Positions 8,416-16,797 of a stretch of 64,000 nucleotides of DNA are shown here, piece after piece. The notes beneath the pieces were generated by a model that made no database searches, had not been told where the DNA came from, and was given only the letters and a program-made list of their open reading frames with translations. Position numbers and translations under genes: made by a program. Source of the DNA: CAMTUW01 sp947085035 (GTDB lineage: Bacteria; Actinomycetota; Coriobacteriia; Anaerosomatales; PHET01); assembly GCA_947085035.1 (NCBI GenBank), contig CAMTUW010000007.1, forward strand, positions 62,001 through 126,000. Direction: 5' to 3'. Position 1 is the first letter of the stretch; each line of letters starts with the position of its first letter.

Positions 8416-10709
8416 GTGGAGCCTGTCTCGGCCGCGCCCGTCTCCATGCGGGCAAGCATCACCCACACGATCGCCACGCCCACGTAGAAGATCTCGAGTG
8501 CGGGTATGACGATTCCCGAGTCCTCGCTCAAGAAAGCCGCCAGTCCAGCGACGAGCGAGATCGTGATCGCATCGGCGAAATGCGGGTTCTCGGAAAGGGT
8601 GTCTGCGAAATCGCCTTGTGGTCGCCATCGCATGAACGAGAGGAATGCGATCACGGCGACGAGGATGTAGGCCCACTTGGTGTGCGTGAGTACGCGCATG
8701 TTGGTCTCAGCTTTGCGCGCCACGATCTTCCAAAGCTCGGTCAAGCCACCTGCCTCCGCAGAGGCCAGCGAACGAGCGAGATGGGTCTGCTGCCCACTGC
8801 CGTACATGTCGAGCAGCGCGAAGGCGCCAACGGAGACCACCATGGCAACAATCATCACCGCCACCGTGCCGACTGTGACGCGGTAACCATTCATGAGCAC
8901 CCAGGCGAGCACGAAGCCGACGGTCCCCCACACAGCGACCCCGACGTTAGCCCCCCAGAACGGTGCCGCCGACGTCACCACGACCGTCACACCGAAGACA
9001 GGGAGCAGCCACCGCTTGGCGAACACGACCCATCTCGCATCCGGCCACTCGTCGAATATCAGCGCGACGCCGACTATCGACGCACCGAACAGGATCGCAG
9101 CGGCCTCGTTGCCGATGCCGTAGAAGCGCGCCGCCATGAGCGGCGAGTAGCCGAAGAAGTTCGTGAAGGACCACGGAGCCCCAAGCCACTGATCGATCAT
9201 GAGGACCGCGCTGGTCAAGAGCGCGACCGCCCCGAGAGTCACGCGCAACGGCAGGTATCGCAGCAACAACAGGGATGCGATCCAAACGACCATCGATGTG
9301 GCGAGCAGCCCGAAGAGCGCCTCGCCGGAGGTGTCGGGCCATCGCATCCACGAGAACATGAGCCAGCTCGAAACCGGCACGACCATCGCGAACAGGAGCG
9401 AGAGGCGCAGCCCGACGATCCACCAGCGCCGCATGGTCGCCGACCACATACGAGAGCGCACCAAGACAACTGACGCGATGAGCAGAGCGAGGACCGTGAA
9501 TATGATGAAGGCGTTGACCACCCCGGGCTTGGCCGAGTCGACAGCGATCGCCGTGCGTGCCATGCGCCTCAAGAATCCGATGCGCTCCTCGATACCCTCC
9601 GGCGCCGTCGTCACCACCATCTCATTGCCGAGGATCTGGACGGGACGATCGATACCGAGCACGTCGAGTACCGTCGCGCTCACGTCGAGGTTGGTGACCA
9701 GCCCCGACCGTTGCGTGGAGCTCGACGTCACGAATCCGTCCCACCCGTCGCCGTGGATGATGAACGGACCCAGCCCCTCGAGCCGTCCGGCGGTCGAATC
9801 GGCTGTCGACTGGGAGGCCACGATGATCACGTCGTTGGGGAAGCGGTCCAGCGCGAGAGCGACGACCGCGTCGAGTTTCGTGAGCGCGCTTTGCCTATGG
9901 ATCGCGGCGATCCGAGTCGAGACCTGTGTCTCGAACTTGGTCGCGCGATAGGCGTCGCCGGCATCGAGGACCACGAGCACAGGTCCTTTCACCTCGCTGA
10001 CGACGTCAGCCACATCGCCAAGTGCACTCTCGAAGGCTCCGAGATCGGTCTCGATCCCGAAAGGCGCGTCGGGATTGCCCCGAAGGAGCATTGAGGAGAC
10101 GTCACCGAACCTCACCGTGCCTGCGCTGCTCATCGCCGCAAGAGCCGCCGGGCGCACCTTGCGCTGCTCGCCCGTCACGTAGCCCACGTCCGAGTTGCCC
10201 ACGGCCGCCGTGACGCCGCCTGCATCCTCGATCGCCTCACCCAAGACACCCAGAGCGATCTCGAAGGAGCGCTCGGCGTTCACCCGTTGGCTCATCGGCA
10301 GGCCGAGATACACGACGTGGTTGCGCCCGGCGAGGTCACCGGTGGTCCGCTCGAACGCCTCGGCGGCCGTCCCGCCCTCGTAGCGTTCGAATACGCTGTA
10401 GGCCGCTGCGGCCGAATACGACGGAACCGCCCACGCACCGGCCGAGATCGTCAGGGCCCCCTCGAGTGGCGAGGAGGGCTCGCCCGCCACGCGGGCACGG
10501 CTCCGGGCGTTGATGTCGCCCAAAGCCCCTGCATCGGCGAGCGACCAGATCGTCGGAGTCGACGTGGGAGTGATGTCATCCCACATCAGGTACGGTGCCA
10601 GCACGATGATGACGCGCCGTGCGGGCGATGTCGCCGCGTGCGCGGCTTCTGAGGGCCACCACGGCAACACGGCGGCGACCAGTGCGAGTATCAGGAGGAG
10701 TCGTCTCAT
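8412..10709 (-). CDS. Membrane protein with alkaline-phosphatase-like extracellular domain
   Basis: About 765 residues. A signal peptide (hydrophobic run then AAHAATS) leads to an exported domain of about 350 residues that resembles the alkaline phosphatase/phosphodiesterase superfamily (VIIVLAP start, PTIWSLADAGALGDINARS, a central SAGAWAVPSY, then VIIVASQSTAD). After that come 10 or more membrane spans (about 390-760). The metal-binding residues normal for the superfamily (VDG near the start, SDHG late) are not seen, so the domain may be non-catalytic. I place the start at ATG 10709; a GTG two codons upstream is also possible. The ribosome site is poor and the promoter-like TATGAT is so close that the mRNA may be nearly leaderless. 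It overlaps the MraY-like gene by ATGA. Confidence 0.8.
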   Translation of the reverse strand: MRRLLLILALVAAVLPWWPSEAAHAATSPARRVIIVLAPYLMWDDITPTSTPTIWSLADAGALGDINARSRARVAGEPSSPLEGALTISAGAWAVPSYSAAAAYSVFERYEGGTAAEAFERTTGDLAGRNHVVYLGLPMSQRVNAERSFEIALGVLGEAIEDAGGVTAAVGNSDVGYVTGEQRKVRPAALAAMSSAGTVRFGDVSSMLLRGNPDAPFGIETDLGAFESALGDVADVVSEVKGPVLVVLDAGDAYRATKFETQVSTRIAAIHRQSALTKLDAVVALALDRFPNDVIIVASQSTADSTAGRLEGLGPFIIHGDGWDGFVTSSSTQRSGLVTNLDVSATVLDVLGIDRPVQILGNEMVVTTAPEGIEERIGFLRRMARTAIAVDSAKPGVVNAFIIFTVLALLIASVVLVRSRMWSATMRRWWIVGLRLSLLFAMVVPVSSWLMFSWMRWPDTSGEALFGLLATSMVVWIASLLLLRYLPLRVTLGAVALLTSAVLMIDQWLGAPWSFTNFFGYSPLMAARFYGIGNEAAAILFGASIVGVALIFDEWPDARWVVFAKRWLLPVFGVTVVVTSAAPFWGANVGVAVWGTVGFVLAWVLMNGYRVTVGTVAVMIVAMVVSVGAFALLDMYGSGQQTHLARSLASAEAGGLTELWKIVARKAETNMRVLTHTKWAYILVAVIAFLSFMRWRPQGDFADTLSENPHFADAITISLVAGLAAFLSEDSGIVIPALEIFYVGVAIVWVMLARMETGAAETGST

Positions 10710-10716
10710 TCCCACC

Positions 10717-10723
10717 TATCATA
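10717..10723. promoter_or_regulatory. Shared palindromic -10-like element between divergent operons
   Basis: The heptamer TATCATA reads TATGATA on the other strand, giving a -10-like hexamer (5/6 to TATAAT) for each direction between the phosphatase-like gene and murJ. On the minus strand it is 8 bases before the ATG at 10709. On the plus strand it is 5 bases before an ATG at 10728 that is in frame with murJ. No convincing -35 box is visible on either side, so this is tentative. Confidence 0.35.
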
Positions 10724-10788
10724 GCCCATGAGACCGAGTCGGTTACACTCGTGGTGCAACCGCGCCCGCGACGCGCACTCGGACACAC

Positions 10789-10802
10789 AGGAGGTAGCTA
10801 TC
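10789..10802 (+). promoter_or_regulatory. Strong ribosome binding site in front of an ATC codon (murJ start)
   Basis: AGGAGG at 10789-10794 is followed after five bases by ATC at 10800-10802, in frame with murJ. No ATG, GTG or TTG lies at the proper spacing. The next in-frame ATG (10836) and the upstream ATG (10728) lack a ribosome site. The protein read from the ATC begins ISAPSIARSTATMSIATAL, like MurJ homologues that begin Met-Ser-x-Pro-Ser-Ile-Ala. The simplest reading is a rare AUC start or a base change from ATG. Confidence 0.5.
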
Positions 10803-12416
10803 AGCGCGCCGTCCATCGCACGTTCGACCGCGACGATGTCGATCGCCACCGCACTCTCGCGGGTGACAGGGTTCGTTCGCATGTGGGCGATGGGTCTCGC
10901 CGTTGGTTCCGGCACCATCACCGCCGCCTACGGATTCGCCAACAACATCCCGAACATGGTCTTCGAGCTCGTCGCCGGAGGCATTCTCTCCTCATTGTTC
11001 ATCCCCACGTTCCTGCGCGTGAAAGAGGAGCGCGGCGAGGAGGCCTCGTGGAGATTCGCGAGTCACGTCTTCAACCTCTTCGTCTTGATACTCGGCGCCG
11101 TGGCTGTTGTAGGCACCCTGTGGCCCGAGCCGTTCATCTGGACCCAGACATTTCGCTCCGACCCTGCCGCCGCAGAAGCAGTGAGAGCGCCGGCTGAGTT
11201 CTTCTTCCGCTTCTTCGCGATCCAAGTCGTGGTCTACGGCGGCGGCACAGTCATCCAAGGGCTCTTGAACGCCCAACGGTTGTATCTGTGGACGGCGCTC
11301 GGGCCGGTGTTCAACAACCTGATCGTGATCGCGACCATGTTGATCGTCGCGACGATGCCCCTCGACGAGCGCGGGATGTCGGTACTCGCGATCGGAACGA
11401 CCCTGGGTGTCGTGACGATGTTCGGCGTCATGGCGCCCGCTCTTCGAAAGACGGGTATCCGCTATACCCCGTCACTGGGGTTGTCTGACCCGGACGTTCG
11501 ACGGATGCTCATCCTCGCCGTGCCCACCGTCGTCTACGTGATCACCAACATCGTGGCGGTCTCGTTTCGCAACGCCTCGGCGCTCGCCGTGAGTTCGAAC
11601 GGACCCGCGATCCTGCAGTTCGCGTGGACGTTTTATCAACTCCCCTACGGGATCCTCGCGGTGGCGCTGGCGACCGCGGTCTTCACAGAGATGTCGCACG
11701 CGGCCGGCCGCGACGACCTCACGGCGTTTCGACAGACCTTCTTGCGAGGACTGCGCGGCACGGCCCTTTTCATCCTGCCGGCCGCGGGGCTGCTCGTCGC
11801 CTTGGCAACACCGCTCGCGACCCTCTACCTCGTGGGAAGGTTCGATCCGGCCGACGTCCCGGCAGTCGCCTCGGCCCTGCGATGGTGGGCGTGCGGACTC
11901 GTGTTCTTCGCGTGCATGATGTTCGTGCTTCGAGCGTACTACGCGTTGAGAGACACCCGGACACCCATGCTCGTGAACCTGGGGACGACCGTGTTCCAGG
12001 TCGGAGGCTACCTCGCGCTGACCACCGGACTCGGAGCCTGGAAGGGATTCGGTATCAACGGAATCCCGATCACCGACGGGATCTTCTATGTCTTGCAGTT
12101 CATCGTGCTTGCCGCGCTCCTGCGCCAACGCATCGGCGGGTTCGACACAGCATCGCTCTTCTCGGCATTCGCCAAGATGGCCCTCGTCTCGGCTCTCGCC
12201 GCCGCCGCCGCGTGGCTGACTGCTGAGGCGGTGGGCAACGCTGATCGCGCGGCCGCAGGTGCGCTCATCCAGGTCATCTGCGGAGGCGGCGTTGGCCTCG
12301 CGGTCGCACTCGCGGGCGCTCGCCTCGCGCGCATCGAAGAGGTACTGCAGCTCACAGCACTGTTCACTCGATTCGCATCGCGGCTCGCGCGTCGCGCCAG
12401 AAAGGGATCCCGATGA
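10800..12416 (+). CDS. murJ: Lipid II flippase MurJ (MviN family)
   Basis: Integral membrane flippase of the MOP superfamily that moves lipid II across the membrane for peptidoglycan synthesis; about 538 residues with 14 expected spans. The N-terminal signature SIARSTATMSIATALSRVTG is clear, followed by ANNIPNMVFELVAGG and FIPTFLRVKEERGEE. The start is uncertain: a perfect AGGAGG points to an ATC codon at 10800; ATG 10728 (24 residues longer, possibly leaderless) and ATG 10836 (12 shorter, no ribosome site) are the alternatives. Its stop overlaps the start of the GT2 gene (ATGA). The pair is the only plus-strand transcription unit here, diverging from the phosphatase-like/MraY-like operon and converging on steB. 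Confidence 0.92.
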   Translation: MSAPSIARSTATMSIATALSRVTGFVRMWAMGLAVGSGTITAAYGFANNIPNMVFELVAGGILSSLFIPTFLRVKEERGEEASWRFASHVFNLFVLILGAVAVVGTLWPEPFIWTQTFRSDPAAAEAVRAPAEFFFRFFAIQVVVYGGGTVIQGLLNAQRLYLWTALGPVFNNLIVIATMLIVATMPLDERGMSVLAIGTTLGVVTMFGVMAPALRKTGIRYTPSLGLSDPDVRRMLILAVPTVVYVITNIVAVSFRNASALAVSSNGPAILQFAWTFYQLPYGILAVALATAVFTEMSHAAGRDDLTAFRQTFLRGLRGTALFILPAAGLLVALATPLATLYLVGRFDPADVPAVASALRWWACGLVFFACMMFVLRAYYALRDTRTPMLVNLGTTVFQVGGYLALTTGLGAWKGFGINGIPITDGIFYVLQFIVLAALLRQRIGGFDTASLFSAFAKMALVSALAAAAAWLTAEAVGNADRAAAGALIQVICGGGVGLAVALAGARLARIEEVLQLTALFTRFASRLARRARKGSR

Positions 12417-13087
12417 CCGTAGCCGTGCTGATACCGGCGCACAACGAAGCCGATCGTATCGAATCGACCGTCCATGCCGCCCTCTCGATCCCCGGCGTGA
12501 AAGTATGCGTCGTCGTCGACGACGCGTCGCGAGACGACACCGCTGAGCGGGCACGGAGCGCAGGCGCCAAGGTGGTGCGGCTGCACCATAACGTGGGCAA
12601 GGGAGCAGCTCTTGAAGCCGGAGCGGCCAGAGTGGCCGACAGCGACCACATCCTGCTGCTCGACGGTGATCTGGCTGACACCGCGAAGCAGGGCGCTCTC
12701 CTCCTCGCCCCGCTGCTGGATGGGACCGCTGACATGAGCATCGCGCGGTTTCCCCGACCGGCCGGTAAGGCCGGCTTCGGCCTGGTGAAGGGCCTTGCGC
12801 GGTACGGCATCGCAAGAATGGGAGGCGGCTTCCTCGCTGAGGCCCCGCTGTCGGGCCAGCGGGCGCTCACTCGTGAGTGTCTCGAAGCGGTCCGCCCGTT
12901 TTCGTCAGGCTACGGCGTCGAGGTCGGGCTCACGGTCAGGGCGCTTCGCCGAGACATGCGAGTCGTGGAGGTGCCCACGACGATGACGCACGCCGCCACC
13001 GGCCGCGACTTGGCCGGCTTCATTCACCGAGGCCGCCAGCTGGTTCACGTGAGCCTCGCACTCATCAAGCTCGCCTTCGAGCGCTGA
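12413..13087 (+). CDS. Glycosyltransferase family 2 protein
   Basis: Small GT-A fold glycosyltransferase of 224 residues, translationally coupled to murJ by an ATGA overlap. The nucleotide-sugar site begins with VLIPAHNEADRI and VVVDDASRDDTAE, and the metal-binding DxD-type motif is LLLDGDLAD at about residues 77-85. The C-terminal part (PLSGQRALTRECLEAV) holds the acceptor region with conserved GQR as in glucosyl-3-phosphoglycerate synthase-like and dolichol-phosphate mannosyltransferase-like enzymes. No membrane span is obvious, so it is probably cytoplasmic or peripheral. Its sugar and acceptor are unknown; coupling to murJ argues for an envelope glycan or polyprenyl-linked substrate. Confidence 0.88.
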   Translation: MTVAVLIPAHNEADRIESTVHAALSIPGVKVCVVVDDASRDDTAERARSAGAKVVRLHHNVGKGAALEAGAARVADSDHILLLDGDLADTAKQGALLLAPLLDGTADMSIARFPRPAGKAGFGLVKGLARYGIARMGGGFLAEAPLSGQRALTRECLEAVRPFSSGYGVEVGLTVRALRRDMRVVEVPTTMTHAATGRDLAGFIHRGRQLVHVSLALIKLAFER

Positions 13088-13108
13088 GGCCGAATTTTCC
13101 GTCAGCGC
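13081..13108. terminator. Convergent-gene palindrome spanning two stop codons
   Basis: GCGCTGA (13081-13087) and TCAGCGC (13102-13108) form a perfect 7-bp inverted repeat around a 14-base AT-containing centre (GGCCGAATTTTCCG). Each arm contains the UGA stop of one of the two converging genes, the GT2 gene on plus and steB on minus. It could act as a short bidirectional terminator; there is no long T-tract. Confidence 0.4.
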
Positions 13109-13941
13109 GAGGGCAACCCCGGGAAGAGCGCCGTCGCATCAGGGGCGTTGCCGTAAGCGCCCTTCTTGGCACCTGAGAGCAACGCGACGAGTGTATAGCG
13201 GCCTGCAGCCGTCTCCAGGTGGTCGAGCGTCGAGAGCTTCACCTGGCGAGCAACGTTGACCACATCCGCCTTCGACTTCGCGGTCTGTGCCCCGATCGCC
13301 GGACTGTAGCGACCGAATGCGGTCGCTATCGCGATGCCCGCCTCGTCAGCTCGCTCCTCGAATGCGGCGATGTCCACGAGGCCGGAAACCGCGGTGCCCA
13401 GCTCGAGACCCTCGATACGAAGCACCCCCGCTTCGCTGAGCGCAGCCGTATAGGGCCTGTTCCGCACGGCAAAACCCCACTCCGCAGCAAGGGCGCTCGC
13501 GACACTTCGCAGGTCGTCGGCCGGGGCGTCAGCCGATGCGAGCACTGAGCGCACTGCATCGGTCTGAAGTGCCAGTCCAGGCTCGAGCACCGTCGCAACC
13601 ACAGCTGTTCCGCCGGCCGATTCAATGATCTTGACGCAATCGCGCGCCTCGTCGTCTTGCCCGGCAGCCATTACGACCACGATCGTCATACCATCAAGAC
13701 GACCGGCTATCCACGCATCGGCCATCTCGGAGGAAAACGCCTGCAATCCTTCGTTCTCGGCCGTGATCCGCTGGTTGTCATCCCTGATCTGGGCGAACTG
13801 CGTCTGCAGGCCCTCGACAAGCGCAGTTCGCTGTCTTTCGACGGTTCCTTGTCGCACCACCAGCCCGCCCAGAACGAGCCCGAGGGCAAGCGCGAGGAAG
13901 ACGCCTACGAGGGATGCGATGTGGTAGCGAAGGTTATACAT
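13102..13941 (-). CDS. steB: SteB / MctB-family protein, partner of SteA
   Basis: 279-residue membrane-anchored protein of the actinobacterial SteB (MctB, formerly 'copper transporter') family. The N-terminus MYNLRYHIASLVGVFLALALG is family-typical and forms one membrane span, followed by a coiled coil (about 35-75) and an extracytoplasmic alpha/beta domain. I chose ATG 13941 because it gives this N-terminus and has GAAAGG upstream; an upstream start adds 11 residues. It directly follows steA by 17 bases. In Corynebacterium, SteA and SteB together act in daughter-cell separation; in Mycobacterium the homologue Rv1698 was also described as a channel or copper-related protein. Confidence 0.88.
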   Translation of the reverse strand: MYNLRYHIASLVGVFLALALGLVLGGLVVRQGTVERQRTALVEGLQTQFAQIRDDNQRITAENEGLQAFSSEMADAWIAGRLDGMTIVVVMAAGQDDEARDCVKIIESAGGTAVVATVLEPGLALQTDAVRSVLASADAPADDLRSVASALAAEWGFAVRNRPYTAALSEAGVLRIEGLELGTAVSGLVDIAAFEERADEAGIAIATAFGRYSPAIGAQTAKSKADVVNVARQVKLSTLDHLETAAGRYTLVALLSGAKKGAYGNAPDATALFPGLPSR

Positions 13942-13958
13942 TGCGCGCGCCTTTCGGT

Positions 13959-15086
13959 TCAGAACCCGATCCACGTACGAAACGTGAGCAGGATGAGTTC
14001 GAGCATCGCTCGAACGTCGGAGGATATGAGTACGACTGCCGTGAAGGCCACCAACGCCGCCCCGGCGAGCATCACCAGATGGCGCGGGCCGACAGAAGCG
14101 CGGTACAGCTTGTTCACCCCTTTGGCGTCGACCAGCTTCGGACCGACCTTGAGTCTGACGAGAAAGGTGGACGCCATGCCCTTGCGCCCCTTGTCGAGAT
14201 ACTCAACGAGGTTGGCGTGTGTTCCCACCGCCACGATGAGATCGGCTCCCGACTCCCACGCGAGCAACAATGCGAGATCCTCGCTCGTCGCAGTCAACGG
14301 CCACACATGCGCGCCTTCTGCAACGCCCAGCGCTTCGAGACGAGCGAGCCCGGGCGCGGTACCGTCAGCGTACGCGTGAACGATGAGTTCAGCCCCGCCC
14401 GCGAGAACCGCGTCGGTCACGGAGTCCATGTCCCCCACGATGATGTCTGGCTTGAAGCCCGCTTCGACGATCGCGTCAGCACCGCCGTCAACGCCCACGA
14501 GCACCGGTCTCATCTCCATGATGTAGGGCCGGAGCGTCTTGATGTCCTCCTTGAACTCGTATCCACGCACCACTACGAGAACGTGCTTGCCGTGGATCTC
14601 CGTGCGTACGGACGGTACCCACATGTCATCCGTGAGAATTGTCCTCTCGCGCTCGAGGTACTCGATGGTGTTGCGGGCGAAGCGATCGAGTTGCTCCCCG
14701 ATGTTCGCTTTCGCCGCCTCGATGGCGGCCTCGACCGCTATCACCGAGAGCCGCTTGCCCGATGCGCACACCACCCCATCGCGAAGCACCTCGTCACCCA
14801 CGACCTCGATCAGGTCACCTTCGCTGATTGCGGAGAACACGTCTTGACCGACAGCGTCGATCAGCGTCACTCCCCCACGAGTCAGCAGCAGCGGTCCCAC
14901 GTTCGGATACGCGCCCGAGATCGAGGGAGCGGCGTTGATGACCACCTCGACGCCGGTCGCGAGCAGCGCTTCCGCACTGACGCGGTCCATGTCAATGTGG
15001 TCGATGATCGCGACGTCGTCAGCGCTCAAGCGCTGCACGAGGTCTTTGGTGCGTCTGTCGAGTCTGGCGATGCCTTGGTGGCGCAT
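13959..15086 (-). CDS. steA: Putative cytokinetic ring protein SteA
   Basis: 375 residues. The middle contains a thiamin-pyrophosphokinase-like fold, with VGVDGGADAIVEAGFKPDI followed by IVGDMDSV, matching the nucleotide-binding core of that superfamily. A hydrophobic helix near the C-terminus (about 335-360, LVMLAGAALVAFTAVVLI) anchors it in the membrane. The start ATG at 15086 has AGGAG four bases upstream; a second ATG six codons earlier is also in frame. Directly upstream of steB and downstream of recN, as in mycobacteria (Rv1696-Rv1698). Known family role: divisome factor that recruits SteB and activates cell-wall hydrolysis at the septum. Confidence 0.9.
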   Translation of the reverse strand: MRHQGIARLDRRTKDLVQRLSADDVAIIDHIDMDRVSAEALLATGVEVVINAAPSISGAYPNVGPLLLTRGGVTLIDAVGQDVFSAISEGDLIEVVGDEVLRDGVVCASGKRLSVIAVEAAIEAAKANIGEQLDRFARNTIEYLERERTILTDDMWVPSVRTEIHGKHVLVVVRGYEFKEDIKTLRPYIMEMRPVLVGVDGGADAIVEAGFKPDIIVGDMDSVTDAVLAGGAELIVHAYADGTAPGLARLEALGVAEGAHVWPLTATSEDLALLLAWESGADLIVAVGTHANLVEYLDKGRKGMASTFLVRLKVGPKLVDAKGVNKLYRASVGPRHLVMLAGAALVAFTAVVLISSDVRAMLELILLTFRTWIGF

Positions 15087-15168
15087 GCCTCTCCTGCGTC
15101 GCATTCCCGCCCGTGGACGGCGCCTGAGACAAGCGCCGACTTGCGTGGCTTATCCTATCACGCACCAC

Positions 15169-16797
15169 TCAGCGTCTCTGTGCGCGGTCGAGAAGCTCCG
15201 CCGCGTGTGCGCGACTCGTCTCGGAGTCGTCGCCCGAGAGCATTCTCGCGAGTTCGGAGAGCCGGGACTCACCCTCGACAGGAACCACGGTCGTCATGGC
15301 GGTTCCTCCGTCGATCGTCTTCTGCACGACGAGGTGGGTGTCTGCGAAGACAGCCACTTGGGCCAGGTGCGTCACGACGATGACCTGCCGAGTGGTCGCA
15401 AGCGACGCGAGACGCGCGCCGACCGCCGTGGCGGTGGCGCCACCGATTCCCGCATCAACCTCATCGAACACTAGCACGCAGGCAGCGTCCGAACCGCTGG
15501 TCACACCCTTGAGCGCCAGCATGACCCGGGAGATCTCGCCCCCCGACGCGATGCGCGCCAGTGGTCGCACCGGCTGACCGGGCGCGGGCGAGAAGAGGAA
15601 CTCGACGCGATCGGGGCCGTCATCAGTCCAGGAGTCGAACGTGAGCTCCGAGAAAGCCACCTCGAGACGTGCACCCTCCATGGCGAGTTCGCTCGTGACG
15701 GCACCTACAGCCTCAGCGAACTGGGGCCCCGCCACACGACGCGCGTCGCCCAGTGCGCGAGCCGCCACCTCGAGCGCGAGCTGTGTCTCGCCGACACGCG
15801 CATGAGCCGCCGCGAGCGCCGACTCGCTGTCGTCCACCGATCCCAAGGCCGCAGCGGCGTCCTTGGCGGCGGCGAGCACGTCGTCGAGCGCAGGTCCGTA
15901 CGAGCGCTTGAGCGCCGCCAGCGCGGAAAGCCGGGACTGCGCCGCATCGAGAGCGGCCGGATCGTGCTCGACGCCGTCTCGGTACGCTCGCGCCGATGAC
16001 CCGGAGTCATCCACGAGCGCCTCGGCTTGGACTACCTGGGCTGCAAGCGCGTCCAGTTCGGGGTCGATGCCCGCGACCCGTCCGAGCGCCGCCCCCGCCT
16101 GCGCGATGAGGTCAAGAGCGCCGCCCTCGCCACGCAGAAGAGTGGCTGCTACTGAGGCGGCCTCGCTCAATCGCTCGGCGTGTTGCAACGTTGGCATGCG
16201 TGCTTCGATCTCGTCATCCTCACCGGGACGCGGATCGACTGCAGCGACTTCGGCCACCAGCCGTCGTAGACGATCGGCATCAACCGTTGCCACGTCGAGC
16301 CGCCGCCTGAGATCCTCGCGCTCAGCGACCGACACGCGCCATGCGGTTCGTGCCGCCCGGTACGCCGCGAGCGTCGGAGGAACCGTCTCGCGAGCCCAGG
16401 CGTCCAGATGCCCGACATGCGTCGAGGGCGACAGCAGCGATTGGTGTTCGTGTTGTCCGTGCAGGTCCACGATCGGACCCACGCGTGCGGCGAGCGCTCC
16501 CACGGTCGCCAACTCCCCGTCGAGCGTGCAACGGCTTCTGCCGTCGGCGGAGACGCGGCGACGGACCAGCAACTCACCCTCGGATGTGAGGATGCGCCCC
16601 TCCACGAGGGCCTCGGTCGCTCCGCTGCGAACCGACGTGGCATCGGCGCGCTCGCCAAGCAAGAGCTTCAGCGCACCGAGCAACACCGTCTTGCCCGCGC
16701 CCGTCTCGCCGGTGAGCACGGTCATGCCGGGCCCGAGCTCGATCCACGCTTCTTCGATGAGAGCCAGATCACGTATGTGCAGTTCGTCGAGGATCAT
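15169..16797 (-). CDS. recN: DNA repair protein RecN
   Basis: SMC-like ATPase of 542 residues that acts early in double-strand-break repair. The N-terminal half-domain carries Walker A GETGAGKT at about residues 30-37, then a long coiled coil interrupted near the middle. The C-terminal half-domain has the ABC signature (LARIASGGEISRVMLALK) and Walker B (VLVFDEVDAGIGG), and ends in the D- and H-loop region (QVIVVTHLAQVA). Start ATG overlaps the nadK stop by ATGA. The tlyA-nadK-recN order is shared with mycobacteria and, apart from nadK, with Bacillus. An 82-base gap separates it from steA. Confidence 0.96.
   Translation of the reverse strand: MILDELHIRDLALIEEAWIELGPGMTVLTGETGAGKTVLLGALKLLLGERADATSVRSGATEALVEGRILTSEGELLVRRRVSADGRSRCTLDGELATVGALAARVGPIVDLHGQHEHQSLLSPSTHVGHLDAWARETVPPTLAAYRAARTAWRVSVAEREDLRRRLDVATVDADRLRRLVAEVAAVDPRPGEDDEIEARMPTLQHAERLSEAASVAATLLRGEGGALDLIAQAGAALGRVAGIDPELDALAAQVVQAEALVDDSGSSARAYRDGVEHDPAALDAAQSRLSALAALKRSYGPALDDVLAAAKDAAAALGSVDDSESALAAAHARVGETQLALEVAARALGDARRVAGPQFAEAVGAVTSELAMEGARLEVAFSELTFDSWTDDGPDRVEFLFSPAPGQPVRPLARIASGGEISRVMLALKGVTSGSDAACVLVFDEVDAGIGGATATAVGARLASLATTRQVIVVTHLAQVAVFADTHLVVQKTIDGGTAMTTVVPVEGESRLSELARMLSGDDSETSRAHAAELLDRAQRR

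Noticed and set aside
11472..12815. 447-codon minus-strand frame opposite murJ and the GT2 gene
   Set aside because: Arg/Ser/Pro-rich, low-complexity translation without motifs; it mirrors codon bias of two clearly real genes.
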